From Solirubrobacterales bacterium (GTDB lineage Bacteria; Actinomycetota; Thermoleophilia; Solirubrobacterales; Solirubrobacteraceae), in the NCBI GenBank assembly GCA_027449125.1, contig DAIDME010000112.1, positions 1 to 64,000 of the forward strand: DNA of 64,000 bases, read 5' to 3'. Positions 48,400 to 57,876 of the stretch are shown in pieces (positions within the stretch are counted from its first letter, which is position 1; each line of letters begins with the position of its first letter). The position numbers and the translations under genes are program-made. The notes beneath the pieces are model-generated. The model had not been told where the DNA came from and ran no database searches. It was given only the letters and a program-made list of their open reading frames with translations.

Positions 48400-49377
48400 T
48401 CAGTAGGAAACGGTGCGCTTGACCTGCTCGACGATCCGCGGAACACTCGGGAGCCACAGTTCCTCGAGCGCTCCGGAGTAGGGGATCGGCGTGTCCACGG
48501 CACCGACCAGCATCGGCGGCGCGTCGAAATGCTCGAGCCGCTCCCCAACCAGCCGTGCCACGAGCGTCGCACCCCAGCTGCCGCTGTTGGGACATTCCTG
48601 CACGACCACGAGCCGGCCGGTCCGATCCACGCTGGCGGCGATCGTCTCGAGGTCCAGCGGCACGAGCGTGCGCGGGTCTATCACCTCGGCGTCGACACCG
48701 GCGGCCGCAAGCTCCTCCGCGGCCTCGAGCGCGCGGTGGCGCATCATCTGCGTGGCCACGAGCGTCACGTGCTCACCGTGGCGCACAACCTCCGCCCGAC
48801 CGAGCGCGACCAGCTCAGGCACGTCGGGCAGCTCGCCCTTGAGATTGAACAGCGCCTTGTGCTCGAAGAACAAGACGGGGTCGGGATCCCTGATCGCCGA
48901 GCGCAGGAGACCATAGGCGTCGGCCGGGGTCGCGGGGACGACGAGCTTCAGTCCAGGCACGTTCAGGAACCAGTTCTCTACCGACTGCGAATGCTGAGCG
49001 CCGAAGCCGCCACCAGCCCCGTTGCACATGCGGATCGTGATCGGCATCGATACTTGGCCGCCGGTCATGTACCGGTATTTGGGAATCTCGTTGGCGATGC
49101 CGTCGAAACAGACGGCCGCAAAGTCGGCGAACATGATCTCCGCCAGCGGTCTCAGACCCATGACCGCCGCGCCGATGGCGGTGCCGATGATCGCCTGCTC
49201 CGAGATGGGCGTGTCGCGGACGCGCTTGGGGCCGAAGCGCTCCAGTAAGCCCTCGGTCAGCTTGAACGAACCGCCGGCGGCGGCGACGTCCTCACCGAAG
49301 AGGAAGACGCGCTCATCCTCCTCGAGCGCGTCGGCCATTGCCCTGATGAGGGCCTCACGAAACGTGACCGTGCTCAT
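48400..49377 (-). CDS. 2-oxoacid/acetoin dehydrogenase E1 beta
   Basis: TFREALIRAMADALEEDERVFLFGEDVAAAGGSFK, GAAVMGLRPLAEIMFADF, VDTPIPYSGALEELWLP. Confidence 0.94.
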   Translation of the reverse strand: MSTVTFREALIRAMADALEEDERVFLFGEDVAAAGGSFKLTEGLLERFGPKRVRDTPISEQAIIGTAIGAAVMGLRPLAEIMFADFAAVCFDGIANEIPKYRYMTGGQVSMPITIRMCNGAGGGFGAQHSQSVENWFLNVPGLKLVVPATPADAYGLLRSAIRDPDPVLFFEHKALFNLKGELPDVPELVALGRAEVVRHGEHVTLVATQMMRHRALEAAEELAAAGVDAEVIDPRTLVPLDLETIAASVDRTGRLVVVQECPNSGSWGATLVARLVGERLEHFDAPPMLVGAVDTPIPYSGALEELWLPSVPRIVEQVKRTVSY

Positions 49378-50363
49378 GCGTAGACGTCCTCCTCGAGCTG
49401 TTCGGGGCTTGGGTCATCCCAACTACGGGCGCGCTCCAGCGCGTCAAGGACCTCATGCTCCGCTGCACTGCGCATATCGTCCAGGCGACCCCGGTCGACA
49501 CCCAGCCGCTCCAGCTTGGCCTCCAGGAGGGTGATCGGATCACGTTCCAGCCAAGCTTCGAGCTCTCCACTGGGCCTGTATTTGGCGGGATCCGAACGTG
49601 AGTGGCCCTTCTGGCGGTAGGTGAGCGCCTCGATCAGCACGGGTCCGTCGCCCGCGCGCGCGCGGGCAGCGTACTCGGACACGGTGCGCCACACGCCCTC
49701 GACGTCGTTGCCGTCGATCGTCAGCCCCGGCATGCCGTACGCCTCGGCACGTGTCGAGAGCCGTTCGATGGGGGTCGTGGTGCCAAGTGGCGAGTACTCG
49801 CCGTACAGGTTGTTCTCACAGACGAAGATGACCGGGAGCTTCCACACCGAAGCCATGTTCAGCGCCTCGTGAAAGGCGCCGATGTTGGTCGACCCGTCAC
49901 CGAAGAAGCAGAGCGTCACTTCCTGGCGATCGTTGTACTGGGACTCGAGGGCGACACCGAGGGCGATCGGGAGATGCCCGCCCACGATTGCGAAGGAGCC
50001 GACCGCGCCGACGGTCATGTCGGTGAGGTGCATGGAGCCACCCTTGCCGCCGCACAGCCCGTCCGCCTTGCCGAGGATCTCGGCAAACGCCCGGTCGAGC
50101 GGGGCGCCCTTGGCGATCACGGCGCCATGGCCACGGTAGGTGCAGAGCATCTTGTCGACCGTGCTGACGGCGCCGCAGGCCCCGACGACGACGGCCTCCT
50201 GTCCTTGACAGAGGTGTGTGGAGCCGCGGACCAGCCCCTGCGCGAACATGCGGTGACACTCGTCCTCGAAGAACCTGATCTGCAGCATGGTGTGAAGCCA
50301 GTCGAGCTGCCGCTCGACTGGCGCCGTCGCAACGTTGGCATCGGTCGCGCTCGCTTTGGACAT
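49374..50363 (-). CDS. 2-oxoacid/acetoin dehydrogenase E1 alpha (TPP-dependent)
   Basis: TYRGHGAVIAKGAPLDRAFAEILGKADGLCGGKGGSMH, CFFGDGSTNIGAFHEALNMASVWKLPVIFVCENN (TPP motif). Confidence 0.94.
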   Translation of the reverse strand: MSKASATDANVATAPVERQLDWLHTMLQIRFFEDECHRMFAQGLVRGSTHLCQGQEAVVVGACGAVSTVDKMLCTYRGHGAVIAKGAPLDRAFAEILGKADGLCGGKGGSMHLTDMTVGAVGSFAIVGGHLPIALGVALESQYNDRQEVTLCFFGDGSTNIGAFHEALNMASVWKLPVIFVCENNLYGEYSPLGTTTPIERLSTRAEAYGMPGLTIDGNDVEGVWRTVSEYAARARAGDGPVLIEALTYRQKGHSRSDPAKYRPSGELEAWLERDPITLLEAKLERLGVDRGRLDDMRSAAEHEVLDALERARSWDDPSPEQLEEDVYA

Positions 50364-50389
50364 GTGTTTCCAGCTCCAGGGTCGATCGT

Positions 50390-51145
50390 TCAGTACATGA
50401 TTTGGCCGCCGGTCACGTTGAGCGTCGCACCGGTGATGTAACGCGCGTGGTCGGAGGCGAGAAACAGGACGGCGCCCGTGAGCTCGTCCGGCTCGGCCAT
50501 GCGGCCAAGCGGGATCATGGACACGAACTCCTCGAGGTTCGGCTGGCTACGCATCATCGCGGTGTCAGCGGCGCCCGGCGCGACCGTGTTCACCGTGATC
50601 CCGTCGGCCGCCCACGACCTGGCCAGACCGCGACTGAGCGAGACGATCCCGCCCTTGCTGGCCGCGTAGACGACCGAGCCGCCAAAGCCGCCGGTCCACC
50701 AGCCCTGCGAGGTGAAGTTTATGATCCTCCCTCCGTACCCCTGCGATCGCAGGGCCGCGGCCACGGCCCGGTTGAGGAAGAAGGTTGCCTTCAGGTTGGT
50801 GTCGATCTGAACGTCCCAGTCTTCCTCGGTGACCTCGTCAACGGTCGTACGGCGGCGGAGCACGGCGGCCAGATGGGCGAGCACATCCAGACGTCCGAGG
50901 CCGTGCCGCACAGCCGCGACGAGGGCAGCGTGCTCCGACACAGCCGCCAGATCGGCGGCGTACCAGCGGTGGCGCTCGGGCTGCTCCAGCTCTGCCGCGA
51001 CCGCGGCGCATGCGTCGGCATCCAGGTCGACCAGCGCCACGCGCGCGCCGGCGGCGGCGAACGCGTGCGCCACCGCGCGCCCGATCCCGCCGGTGGCGCC
51101 GGTGACCATCACGCCACGGTCTTCCAGTCCGAGGCTCCAGGTCAC
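50390..51145 (-). CDS. short-chain dehydrogenase/reductase
   Basis: VTGATGGIGRAVAHAFAAAG, VVYAASKGGIVSLSRGLA (YxxxK). Confidence 0.93.
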   Translation of the reverse strand: MTWSLGLEDRGVMVTGATGGIGRAVAHAFAAAGARVALVDLDADACAAVAAELEQPERHRWYAADLAAVSEHAALVAAVRHGLGRLDVLAHLAAVLRRRTTVDEVTEEDWDVQIDTNLKATFFLNRAVAAALRSQGYGGRIINFTSQGWWTGGFGGSVVYAASKGGIVSLSRGLARSWAADGITVNTVAPGAADTAMMRSQPNLEEFVSMIPLGRMAEPDELTGAVLFLASDHARYITGATLNVTGGQIMY

Positions 51146-52284
51146 CGCTGCACCCGGTGGTGGCTGATGTAGTCGCGGTCGAGCTCCCAGCCTAGGCCGG
51201 GGGCCTCAGACAGTTCGAGCATGCCGTCCCGCAACCGCGGGCGGTTGGCGATGAGATTCCACCAGATCGGGTCGCGGTCGGGATGGAAGCACTCGACGTA
51301 CCCCCCGTGCGGGATCGAAGCCAGGAGATGGCTCGAGACCTGCGGCTCCTCGTGATGACCCATCATGACGTCGCACGACTGGGCGATTGCGGCGACACGC
51401 CGCCATTCCGTGGGGCCACCGGACCAGGACGAGTCGAAGTTGCAGACGTCGATAGCGCCGGCAGCCATCAGCTCGCGGCAGCCGGCGGCGGAGTACTCGG
51501 ACTGCCCGGCGCACACCCTCACGCCCGCCTGGTAGCGGACGTCCCGCATCGCCGCGCGGTCGTTATGCCAGTTGCAGGGCTCTTCCAGCCAGAGCAGGTC
51601 CTGGTCCTCCACCAGCCGCGCGAAGCGAATCGCCTCCTGCGGCGTCCAGCCCTGGTTGGCGTCGGCAGCCAGGGCAAAGTCCGGGCCTGCGGCCGCACGC
51701 GCTCTCCGGAACCGCTCGGCGTCCGCCTCGGGCGTCGCCCCACCGACCTTGAACTTCATGCCTGCAAGGCCCATCTCCCGCAACTCTGCGACCTCCGCCT
51801 CGATATCGGCGTCGGGGCCGTAGTAACCGCCGATCGCGATCATCGGCCGGCAGTTGCAGTAGCCGCCCCAGAGCCGCCACAGTGGCTGCCCGAGCGCCTT
51901 GCCGACCAGATCCCAGAGCGCCAGATCCACGCCTGCGCCCGCGACCAGACCGAGGCGCCGATCGCGCAGGATGTCGAATGTCGCCGGCCGTGCGAGTGAC
52001 CAGCAGCGCTCCACGGCCAGCGCATCCTGTCCGATCAGCCGTGGCGCGATCTCATCGCGCACGATCGCCTCGATCTGCGAGAGCGCCTCGTCCTCGTCAC
52101 CGGCGTAGGCCTCACCGATCAGCCCGTCGCTCACGATCCGCACGATCACGGTCGAACGGTGCGTCATGTGGTAGTGGGAGCCCTTGTAAACACGCCCCAG
52201 CGGCACCCGCACGGCGACGGTTTCGATACCCAGGATGGGCACCGCGGGTGCGACCGGCGTTGGTTGCATGGTTTCGCTGGTCAT
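51142..52284 (-). CDS. enolase-superfamily (mandelate racemase-like) dehydratase
   Basis: GMKFKVGG (KxK), LAADANQGW, LLWLEEPCNW, CAGQSEYS metal ligands, MGHHEEPQ. Confidence 0.92.
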   Translation of the reverse strand: MTSETMQPTPVAPAVPILGIETVAVRVPLGRVYKGSHYHMTHRSTVIVRIVSDGLIGEAYAGDEDEALSQIEAIVRDEIAPRLIGQDALAVERCWSLARPATFDILRDRRLGLVAGAGVDLALWDLVGKALGQPLWRLWGGYCNCRPMIAIGGYYGPDADIEAEVAELREMGLAGMKFKVGGATPEADAERFRRARAAAGPDFALAADANQGWTPQEAIRFARLVEDQDLLWLEEPCNWHNDRAAMRDVRYQAGVRVCAGQSEYSAAGCRELMAAGAIDVCNFDSSWSGGPTEWRRVAAIAQSCDVMMGHHEEPQVSSHLLASIPHGGYVECFHPDRDPIWWNLIANRPRLRDGMLELSEAPGLGWELDRDYISHHRVQR

Positions 52285-53177
52285 GCTTGGCGCGCGCTCG
52301 GGTCGGGTCCGAACAGGCGCTCGGCGTTGGCGCAGAAGAGCCCCGACTGCTCGTCCGGGCTCAGTGGGGAGACGATCTCCTGGTAGGCGTCGAGCACCGC
52401 CTCGTAGGAGCTGAAGGCCCCATCCAGCGGCCAATTGGTGCCCAGCACGCACCGCCGGACGCCGAACGCCTCCAGGCAGTGCTCGAACCAGGGCCGGATC
52501 GACGCAACCGTCCACTGGTGGTCACACATCGCGAGTCCCGAGATCTTGCACCACACACTCGGCGCCTGCGCCAGTGAGCTGATCCCGCGCTTCCAGAAGT
52601 CGAAGTACTCGGGAGTTCGCTCGCGTGGGAAGCCGGCGTGGTCAACGACGACAGCCGTGTCCGGATGCCGGTTGGCGAGGTCACGCGCCTTGGTCATGTT
52701 CTCCGCCACGCAGTCCAGATCACAGACGAGGTTGTACTTGCCGAGCAGCGCGTAGCCACGCGCGAAGGCAGGGTCGGTGAGGTAGTCACCATCGGAGAAG
52801 TCACGGAAGCCGCGCACACGCGCCGACGCCTGCAGATGGCGCTCGATCTCGCGCTCCAGGTCGGGAGACTTGAGGTTCGTGTCGGCGATGATGCCGGCGG
52901 GCACGCCGGTTCGCCGCGCCTGCTGCTCGAGCCAGACGGTCTCCTCCACCGGATCGTCTCCGGCGTCCACATCAGCCTCCACGTGGAGCACCTTCACGAC
53001 GTTGGCGCCGCTCGTCTCGGCGATGAACTGGTCGGCGCCGTAGAGCGGGTACTTGATGGACTCGATGTCGCCGATGATCGGGTGGCGCAGGCCCGGCGTG
53101 AGCCAGGCGTAGTGGAGCTTCGGGTGGCTCAGGTCCCAGAAGTGCACGTGCGTGTCAAAGAACGGTGCTCGCGCCAT
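52281..53177 (-). CDS. amidohydrolase-2 family protein (sugar-lactonase-like)
   Basis: FFDTHVHFWDLSHPKLHYAWL, VVVDHAGFP, CVLGTNWPLDGAFSSYEAVLDA; in L-fuconolactonase-like family by pattern. Confidence 0.88.
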   Translation of the reverse strand: MARAPFFDTHVHFWDLSHPKLHYAWLTPGLRHPIIGDIESIKYPLYGADQFIAETSGANVVKVLHVEADVDAGDDPVEETVWLEQQARRTGVPAGIIADTNLKSPDLEREIERHLQASARVRGFRDFSDGDYLTDPAFARGYALLGKYNLVCDLDCVAENMTKARDLANRHPDTAVVVDHAGFPRERTPEYFDFWKRGISSLAQAPSVWCKISGLAMCDHQWTVASIRPWFEHCLEAFGVRRCVLGTNWPLDGAFSSYEAVLDAYQEIVSPLSPDEQSGLFCANAERLFGPDPSARQA

Positions 53178-54274
53178 CAGGACTCCGCTGTGGCCGCTTG
53201 TGGCGCGCCCACCGGCTCCGGTCTGCGCGTGCGGGCGCTGCGGTAGGCGGCGTCGAGCAGCTCGACTGTGCGCGCGCCCAGCTCACCCGGGGAGCAGTTC
53301 TCAACGGTCCGCCCCAGCGCCAGGTCGACAAGCGCATTGGGCGGGCCGTCATCGTTGTAGAGCGCGTCACCGGGCTTGAGATCGAGCCTCACGTCGTGCC
53401 CGTCCGGCCGGTACAGCCAAACCATCTCCCTCTGCAGATCGCAGGCGAAGTGTCCCTCGGAGCCGATCGCGCGGACCTCCAGCTGGTGCTTGTTGGCGTC
53501 GTACCCCTGGTGAGCGGCCCCGCCGGCGATGGTCCCAATCGCGCCGTTGCTGTAGCGGACGGCGATGGCGTCGTAGAGCTCGACCGGCGCGTCCAGCGCG
53601 CTCTGCATGAACGCGAACGCCTCGGCCGCGCGCAGGCCCGTGATCCAAAGCGCAAGCCCCAGCGCGTGCGAGAGCTGCGCCTGCCCATAGCCGCCCCCCG
53701 AGAGCGCGGGGTCGGTCCACGTCCGCGCCTCCGGCAGGAGTTCCGGATCGGCGTCCGGGTAGGAGCCGAGATTGGCAAGCAGCTCGCGGGTGACCGATGA
53801 CATGGTGATCGTCAGCTGCTCGACCTCGCCGATGCCGACGCGCTCGAACAGGTCACGAGCAGCCCGCAACATCGGCAGGTAGTTCCAGCCGAAGCTGCAT
53901 ACCAGTTCCAGACCAGCCGCCGCGGCGGTGTCGACCAGGCGCCAGGCCTGGGCGGGGTCGATCGTCACGGGCTTCTCGATCAGCACGTGAGCGCCCGCGT
54001 TGAGCGCAGCCATCGCGTGCTCGTAGTGCAGTGCGCTCGGCGAGGAGACGACGCAGATGTCGATCCCGGCGGCGATGACGTCGCGGTAGTCCTCGCTGGC
54101 CACCTGGAAGCCGTAGTCCGACGCGATCTTCTGTAGTGCAGCGGCACCGTGACGGCAGACCCCGACGAACTGGAGCTCGTCTCGGCGCCGGAGCAGGTTT
54201 GGCATGTGAGAGGCGAGCGCCCAGGATCCCGCACCGATCACACCGAGCCTGAGCTTGCGCTGGCGGTCAGTCAA
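53177..54274 (-). CDS. Gfo/Idh/MocA family oxidoreductase
   Basis: LRLGVIGAGSWALASHMPNLLRR, VSSPSALHYEHAMAALNAGAHVLIEKPVTIDPAQAWRL (EKP motif). Confidence 0.94.
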   Translation of the reverse strand: MTDRQRKLRLGVIGAGSWALASHMPNLLRRRDELQFVGVCRHGAAALQKIASDYGFQVASEDYRDVIAAGIDICVVSSPSALHYEHAMAALNAGAHVLIEKPVTIDPAQAWRLVDTAAAAGLELVCSFGWNYLPMLRAARDLFERVGIGEVEQLTITMSSVTRELLANLGSYPDADPELLPEARTWTDPALSGGGYGQAQLSHALGLALWITGLRAAEAFAFMQSALDAPVELYDAIAVRYSNGAIGTIAGGAAHQGYDANKHQLEVRAIGSEGHFACDLQREMVWLYRPDGHDVRLDLKPGDALYNDDGPPNALVDLALGRTVENCSPGELGARTVELLDAAYRSARTRRPEPVGAPQAATAES

Positions 54275-54581
54275 GGTGCCAGACCTCTGGGACCGTCATC
54301 GCGGTGCCGTCATCGGCGAATCGCCGGTCGATGATCTCCTCGAACCAGCGCGACCAGCGGCGATCCACCTCGGTCGCCGCCATCTTGGCAAACGCCGTCT
54401 CCGCGTCAGGCTCGCACTCCGCGTAGGCGATGACCTCGAGTCCGCGCAGAAACAGTGTGTAGTTGCTTATGCCAGACGCCTTCAGGGCGGCAACCATGTC
54501 GGGCCAGATCTCGTCGTGGCGACGCCTGTATTCCTGTTCGGTGTCTGGCTTGATGGTGAATGTGAAGCAGGTCCGTTCCAC
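54267..54581 (-). CDS. rhaM: L-rhamnose mutarotase family protein
   Basis: CFTFTIKPDTEQEYRRRHDEIWPDMVAALKASGISNYTLFLRG, MAATEVDRRWSRWFEEII. Confidence 0.92.
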   Translation of the reverse strand: MERTCFTFTIKPDTEQEYRRRHDEIWPDMVAALKASGISNYTLFLRGLEVIAYAECEPDAETAFAKMAATEVDRRWSRWFEEIIDRRFADDGTAMTVPEVWHLD

Positions 54582-54598
54582 GCTTACCTCGCGATCGG

Positions 54599-54627
54599 GT
54601 GGGGCCGACCCGCCGGGTCGGCCCCAC
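54599..54627 (-). terminator. hairpin between sugar-binding protein and mutarotase genes
   Basis: GTGGGGCCGACCC-GCC-GGGTCGGCCCCAC, perfect 13-bp arms, 3-nt loop. Confidence 0.65.
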
Positions 54628-54634
54628 CGCTTGG

Positions 54635-55678
54635 TCAGAACGTGAACGCCTTCAGGTTCTTCTTGCTGAAGACCTCGGCGTTACCAGCCTTGACTGTGCC
54701 CTGCGGCCCCACCTTGAACTTGCCAAGGCCGTCCGGGCAGGTGTAGGTCTGGCCCTCCTTGCCGGTCACCTTGCCGATCAGCACGTAATGCATCGTGCAC
54801 ATGGCCACCTCGCCCTCACGGGAGAAGCTCCAGAGGGCGAACTGCTTGACGCAACCGGACGTCACGTACGGCTTCATCTGCTGAGGATCGCCGAGACCGG
54901 TCACCACGTACTTGCTGCAGAGGTGCTGCTGTTTGACCACCTGCGCAGCAGCCGCGACCGCGACCGTCGTCGGGGCGATGATGCCCTTCATCGTCGGGTA
55001 CTTCTGGATGATGCTCTGCGTGTACTGGACCGCTGCCGGTGTGCCGTCGTTCGGCGGGTTGACGATCGCCAGCAGCTTCATGTGCTTGTACTTCTTGTTC
55101 GTCTTGAGATCCTGCTTGAGCACGTTGTTCCACAGGACCTGATTCGAGTCGGTCGCCTGCGCCGAGAGGATCACGAACGACCCCTTGTAGCCGATCTGCG
55201 AACCGAGCATGTTGAGCTCGGTCTGCGCGATCGACGCTGCCGTCGTTCCTTCGACATAGACCGTGCGGGCATTGGGCTCGACGTCTGAGTCGAAGGACAC
55301 GACCTTCATCCCGTGTGCACGGGCGCGGTTGAGCGCCGGGCTCACGGCGGCGGGGTTATCCGCCGAGATGAAGAGGCCCTTGTCGCCCGCGGCGGCCGCG
55401 TTGTTGATGAAGTTCACCTGCTGCGTCGCCGACCCGGTCGTGGGGCCGCCGTACTTCAGGGTGTAGCCGTAGGCCTTGGCGACCTTGGCCGCGCCCTGGT
55501 CGGCCTGCGTGAACGGCGGCACACCGGTGAACTTCGGCAGCATGAACAGCGTCGTGCCCGAGGCCCTGTGGGCAACACGCGCCGTGGCGCCACCCACCGC
55601 GAGCAGGGTGGCTAGCGCGGCGACTACGATCGCGGCGCCGGCGGTCGCAAGCAACCGCCACCTCTTTAGAACCTGCAT
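54635..55678 (-). CDS. sugar ABC transporter substrate-binding protein (RhaS/RbsB type)
   Basis: N-terminal signal, LFISADNPAAVSPALNRARAHGMKVVSFDSDVEPNARTVYVEGT, TGLGDPQQMKPYVTSGCVKQFALWSF. Confidence 0.92.
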   Translation of the reverse strand: MQVLKRWRLLATAGAAIVVAALATLLAVGGATARVAHRASGTTLFMLPKFTGVPPFTQADQGAAKVAKAYGYTLKYGGPTTGSATQQVNFINNAAAAGDKGLFISADNPAAVSPALNRARAHGMKVVSFDSDVEPNARTVYVEGTTAASIAQTELNMLGSQIGYKGSFVILSAQATDSNQVLWNNVLKQDLKTNKKYKHMKLLAIVNPPNDGTPAAVQYTQSIIQKYPTMKGIIAPTTVAVAAAAQVVKQQHLCSKYVVTGLGDPQQMKPYVTSGCVKQFALWSFSREGEVAMCTMHYVLIGKVTGKEGQTYTCPDGLGKFKVGPQGTVKAGNAEVFSKKNLKAFTF

Positions 55679-55798
55679 GTGACTACACTTCTCCTCTCTC
55701 CCCAGCGGGGATCTTGGTTTGAGACTTCGCGTCGGTGGCGGCCGGGGGACTGGACCCGGCGGGCCGCTTCTGGCAAGCCGGCGACTTGATATCCATGG

Positions 55799-56794
55799 CT
55801 AGCCGGAACCGAGTTGTTCTGAGATCGCGGGCCGTCGCGGTCGCCTCAGTCCGCTGACTGCGTTGATCCCCGCCCCGGCACCGATCGCGATGATCAGGAT
55901 CGCGCCGACCGCGATCGTCTGTGCCTGGCCCGACAGTCCGGCCAGGCCGAGCGCGGCCTGCAGCACGGCGAGCAGCACGACGGCGATCACCACTCCCGGG
56001 ATGGTGCCGGTGCCGCCGTAGGCGCTGACGCCACCGAGGATCACGGCGGTGATGGCCGGCAGCAACTGGTCGCTTGCGATCGTCGCCTGCGCGGTGTCGT
56101 AGTTGCCGACGTAGAGGACGGCGGCGAGGGCCGAAAACACTCCGGCGATCACGAATGCGATCAGCCGTACGCGCACCACGGCAATCCCGGAGAAGAGCGC
56201 GGCCTGCCGGTTGGCGCCGACCGCGAACAGCGAGCGGCCGTAGCTGGTGAGATGGATCACGAACGCCAACAGGACAGCGAGCACCAGGACGACCACCAGC
56301 GAGATGGGTATCTGTGTTGCGCCGATGTTGCCGGACCCGAGCGTGACGAGGCTCTGCGGCAGGTTGATGATCGCCTGCCCGCCGAGGATCAGGAACGCCA
56401 CCCCTGTGTAGGCCCCCATGGTGCCGAGCGTGACGGCCAACGCGGGGAGCTCGAGCAACACCACGAACAGCCCGTTTATCAGGCCGAGCAGGGCTCCGAG
56501 CGCGATCGCCACGGCGATCGCGAGCCAGATATCCATGCCGTCGGTCCACAGCTTGGCCATGAGCACGCCGCAGAGGGCGAGCATCGACGCGATCGAGATG
56601 TCGATGTCGGCCGTGATGATGACGGGGGCCACGCCGACCGCGAGCAGCGCCAGGTCGGCGTTGTTGAGCGCCATCGTCTGCAGGTTGTAGATGCCCAGCA
56701 ACGCCGGGTGGGTGATCGCGCCGGCCACGGTCACGATCGCAAGCAACGCGATCAGGCCCGACTCCCAGCGACGAATCGGTCGCAGACGCCTCAT
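55799..56794 (-). CDS. sugar ABC transporter permease (RbsC/RhaP type)
   Basis: Multi-TM, ADIDISIASMLALCGVL, LGALLGLINGLFVV, VILGGVSAYGGTGTIPGVVIA. Confidence 0.93.
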   Translation of the reverse strand: MRRLRPIRRWESGLIALLAIVTVAGAITHPALLGIYNLQTMALNNADLALLAVGVAPVIITADIDISIASMLALCGVLMAKLWTDGMDIWLAIAVAIALGALLGLINGLFVVLLELPALAVTLGTMGAYTGVAFLILGGQAIINLPQSLVTLGSGNIGATQIPISLVVVLVLAVLLAFVIHLTSYGRSLFAVGANRQAALFSGIAVVRVRLIAFVIAGVFSALAAVLYVGNYDTAQATIASDQLLPAITAVILGGVSAYGGTGTIPGVVIAVVLLAVLQAALGLAGLSGQAQTIAVGAILIIAIGAGAGINAVSGLRRPRRPAISEQLGSG

Positions 56795-57876
56795 GCCCGC
56801 AACTCCTGGGCAGATGAGTGTGCGGCGGGCGCCGCGGCGGGTGCGCCCTCGCGATCCTCGGCTGTGCCTAGGTGCCGTCGCGTCGGCCGGTCGAGCCGGC
56901 GGCTGATCAGTGCGTAGCCTGCCACGGCGAGCACGATCGCCGCACCCTGCAGGGTCTGCTGGGCGAAGATCGAGATCTTGAGCAGCGCGAGGATGTTCTC
57001 GATCTCGGTCAGCAGCAACGCGCCCAGGGCGGCTCCAAGCGCCGTGCCCGAGCCGCCGAAGAGGCTCACGCCGCCGATCACGGCGGCGGCGATCGCCGTC
57101 AGCTCGAAGCCGTTACCGGCGGTGGCATCCACGTTCCCGTACTGGCCGGCGTACAGGAGCCCCGCAAAGCCCGCCAGCGCGCCGCACGCGGCGAACACCT
57201 GGTAGGTGCGCATGGAGGTCCGGATCCCAAGGTACCCGGCCGCCTCGGGGTTTGATCCCATGGCGTAGAGGTCACGTCCCCACGCAGTCCGTCGGCCCAC
57301 CACGGTGACGACGGCCGTTACGGCGACCGCCGCCCACACCAGCGGGCTCAGTCCGACCCAGGACTCGGAGACGATGTTCGCCAACCAGTTGGGAAGCTGG
57401 TCGGCGTAGAGCTGCGAGCCGTGGGTGGCGACCACCTGCAACCCGCTGTAGATCGAGAGCGTCGCGAGCGTCGCGATGATCGCCGGCATCTTGACGCGCT
57501 CGACCAGCAGCCCGTTGGCCAGGCCGAGCACAGCGCCGAGTCCGAGGGAGGCCACGATGCCGATCACCGGTCCGAGCACGCCGACGTGCAGGCTCCCGAC
57601 CAGCTCGCCGGTCAGATAGGCGCTGAGACCGAGCGTGGCCGCGGTGCTGAGGTCGATCTGCCGCGTGACGATCACCAGGTACTCACCGACCGCAACGATC
57701 ACCACCAGGCTGGCGTTGTCGAGGATCTCGCTCGGGTTGCCGGAGGCGCGGAAGGCCGGCAGCGCCACAGCCGCAATCACAGTGATCAGCACCAGGATCC
57801 CGGCCAGTCCGGTCTCGTTGTGACGCAGCAGCGAGCGCAGGCGGCCGGTGGTCGGGAGAGCCGGGCGCTCGCTCAC
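56791..57876 (-). CDS. sugar ABC transporter permease (RbsC/RhaQ type)
   Basis: Multi-TM, VTRQIDLSTAATLGLSAYLTGEL, LGLANGLLVERVKMPAIIATLATLSIYSG, VIGGVSLFGGSGTALGA. Confidence 0.93.
   Translation of the reverse strand: MSERPALPTTGRLRSLLRHNETGLAGILVLITVIAAVALPAFRASGNPSEILDNASLVVIVAVGEYLVIVTRQIDLSTAATLGLSAYLTGELVGSLHVGVLGPVIGIVASLGLGAVLGLANGLLVERVKMPAIIATLATLSIYSGLQVVATHGSQLYADQLPNWLANIVSESWVGLSPLVWAAVAVTAVVTVVGRRTAWGRDLYAMGSNPEAAGYLGIRTSMRTYQVFAACGALAGFAGLLYAGQYGNVDATAGNGFELTAIAAAVIGGVSLFGGSGTALGAALGALLLTEIENILALLKISIFAQQTLQGAAIVLAVAGYALISRRLDRPTRRHLGTAEDREGAPAAAPAAHSSAQELRA

Noticed and set aside
55683-56549. 288-aa minus-strand ORF upstream of the sugar-binding protein
   Set aside because: Arg-rich alternative frame of the permease gene 55799-56794.
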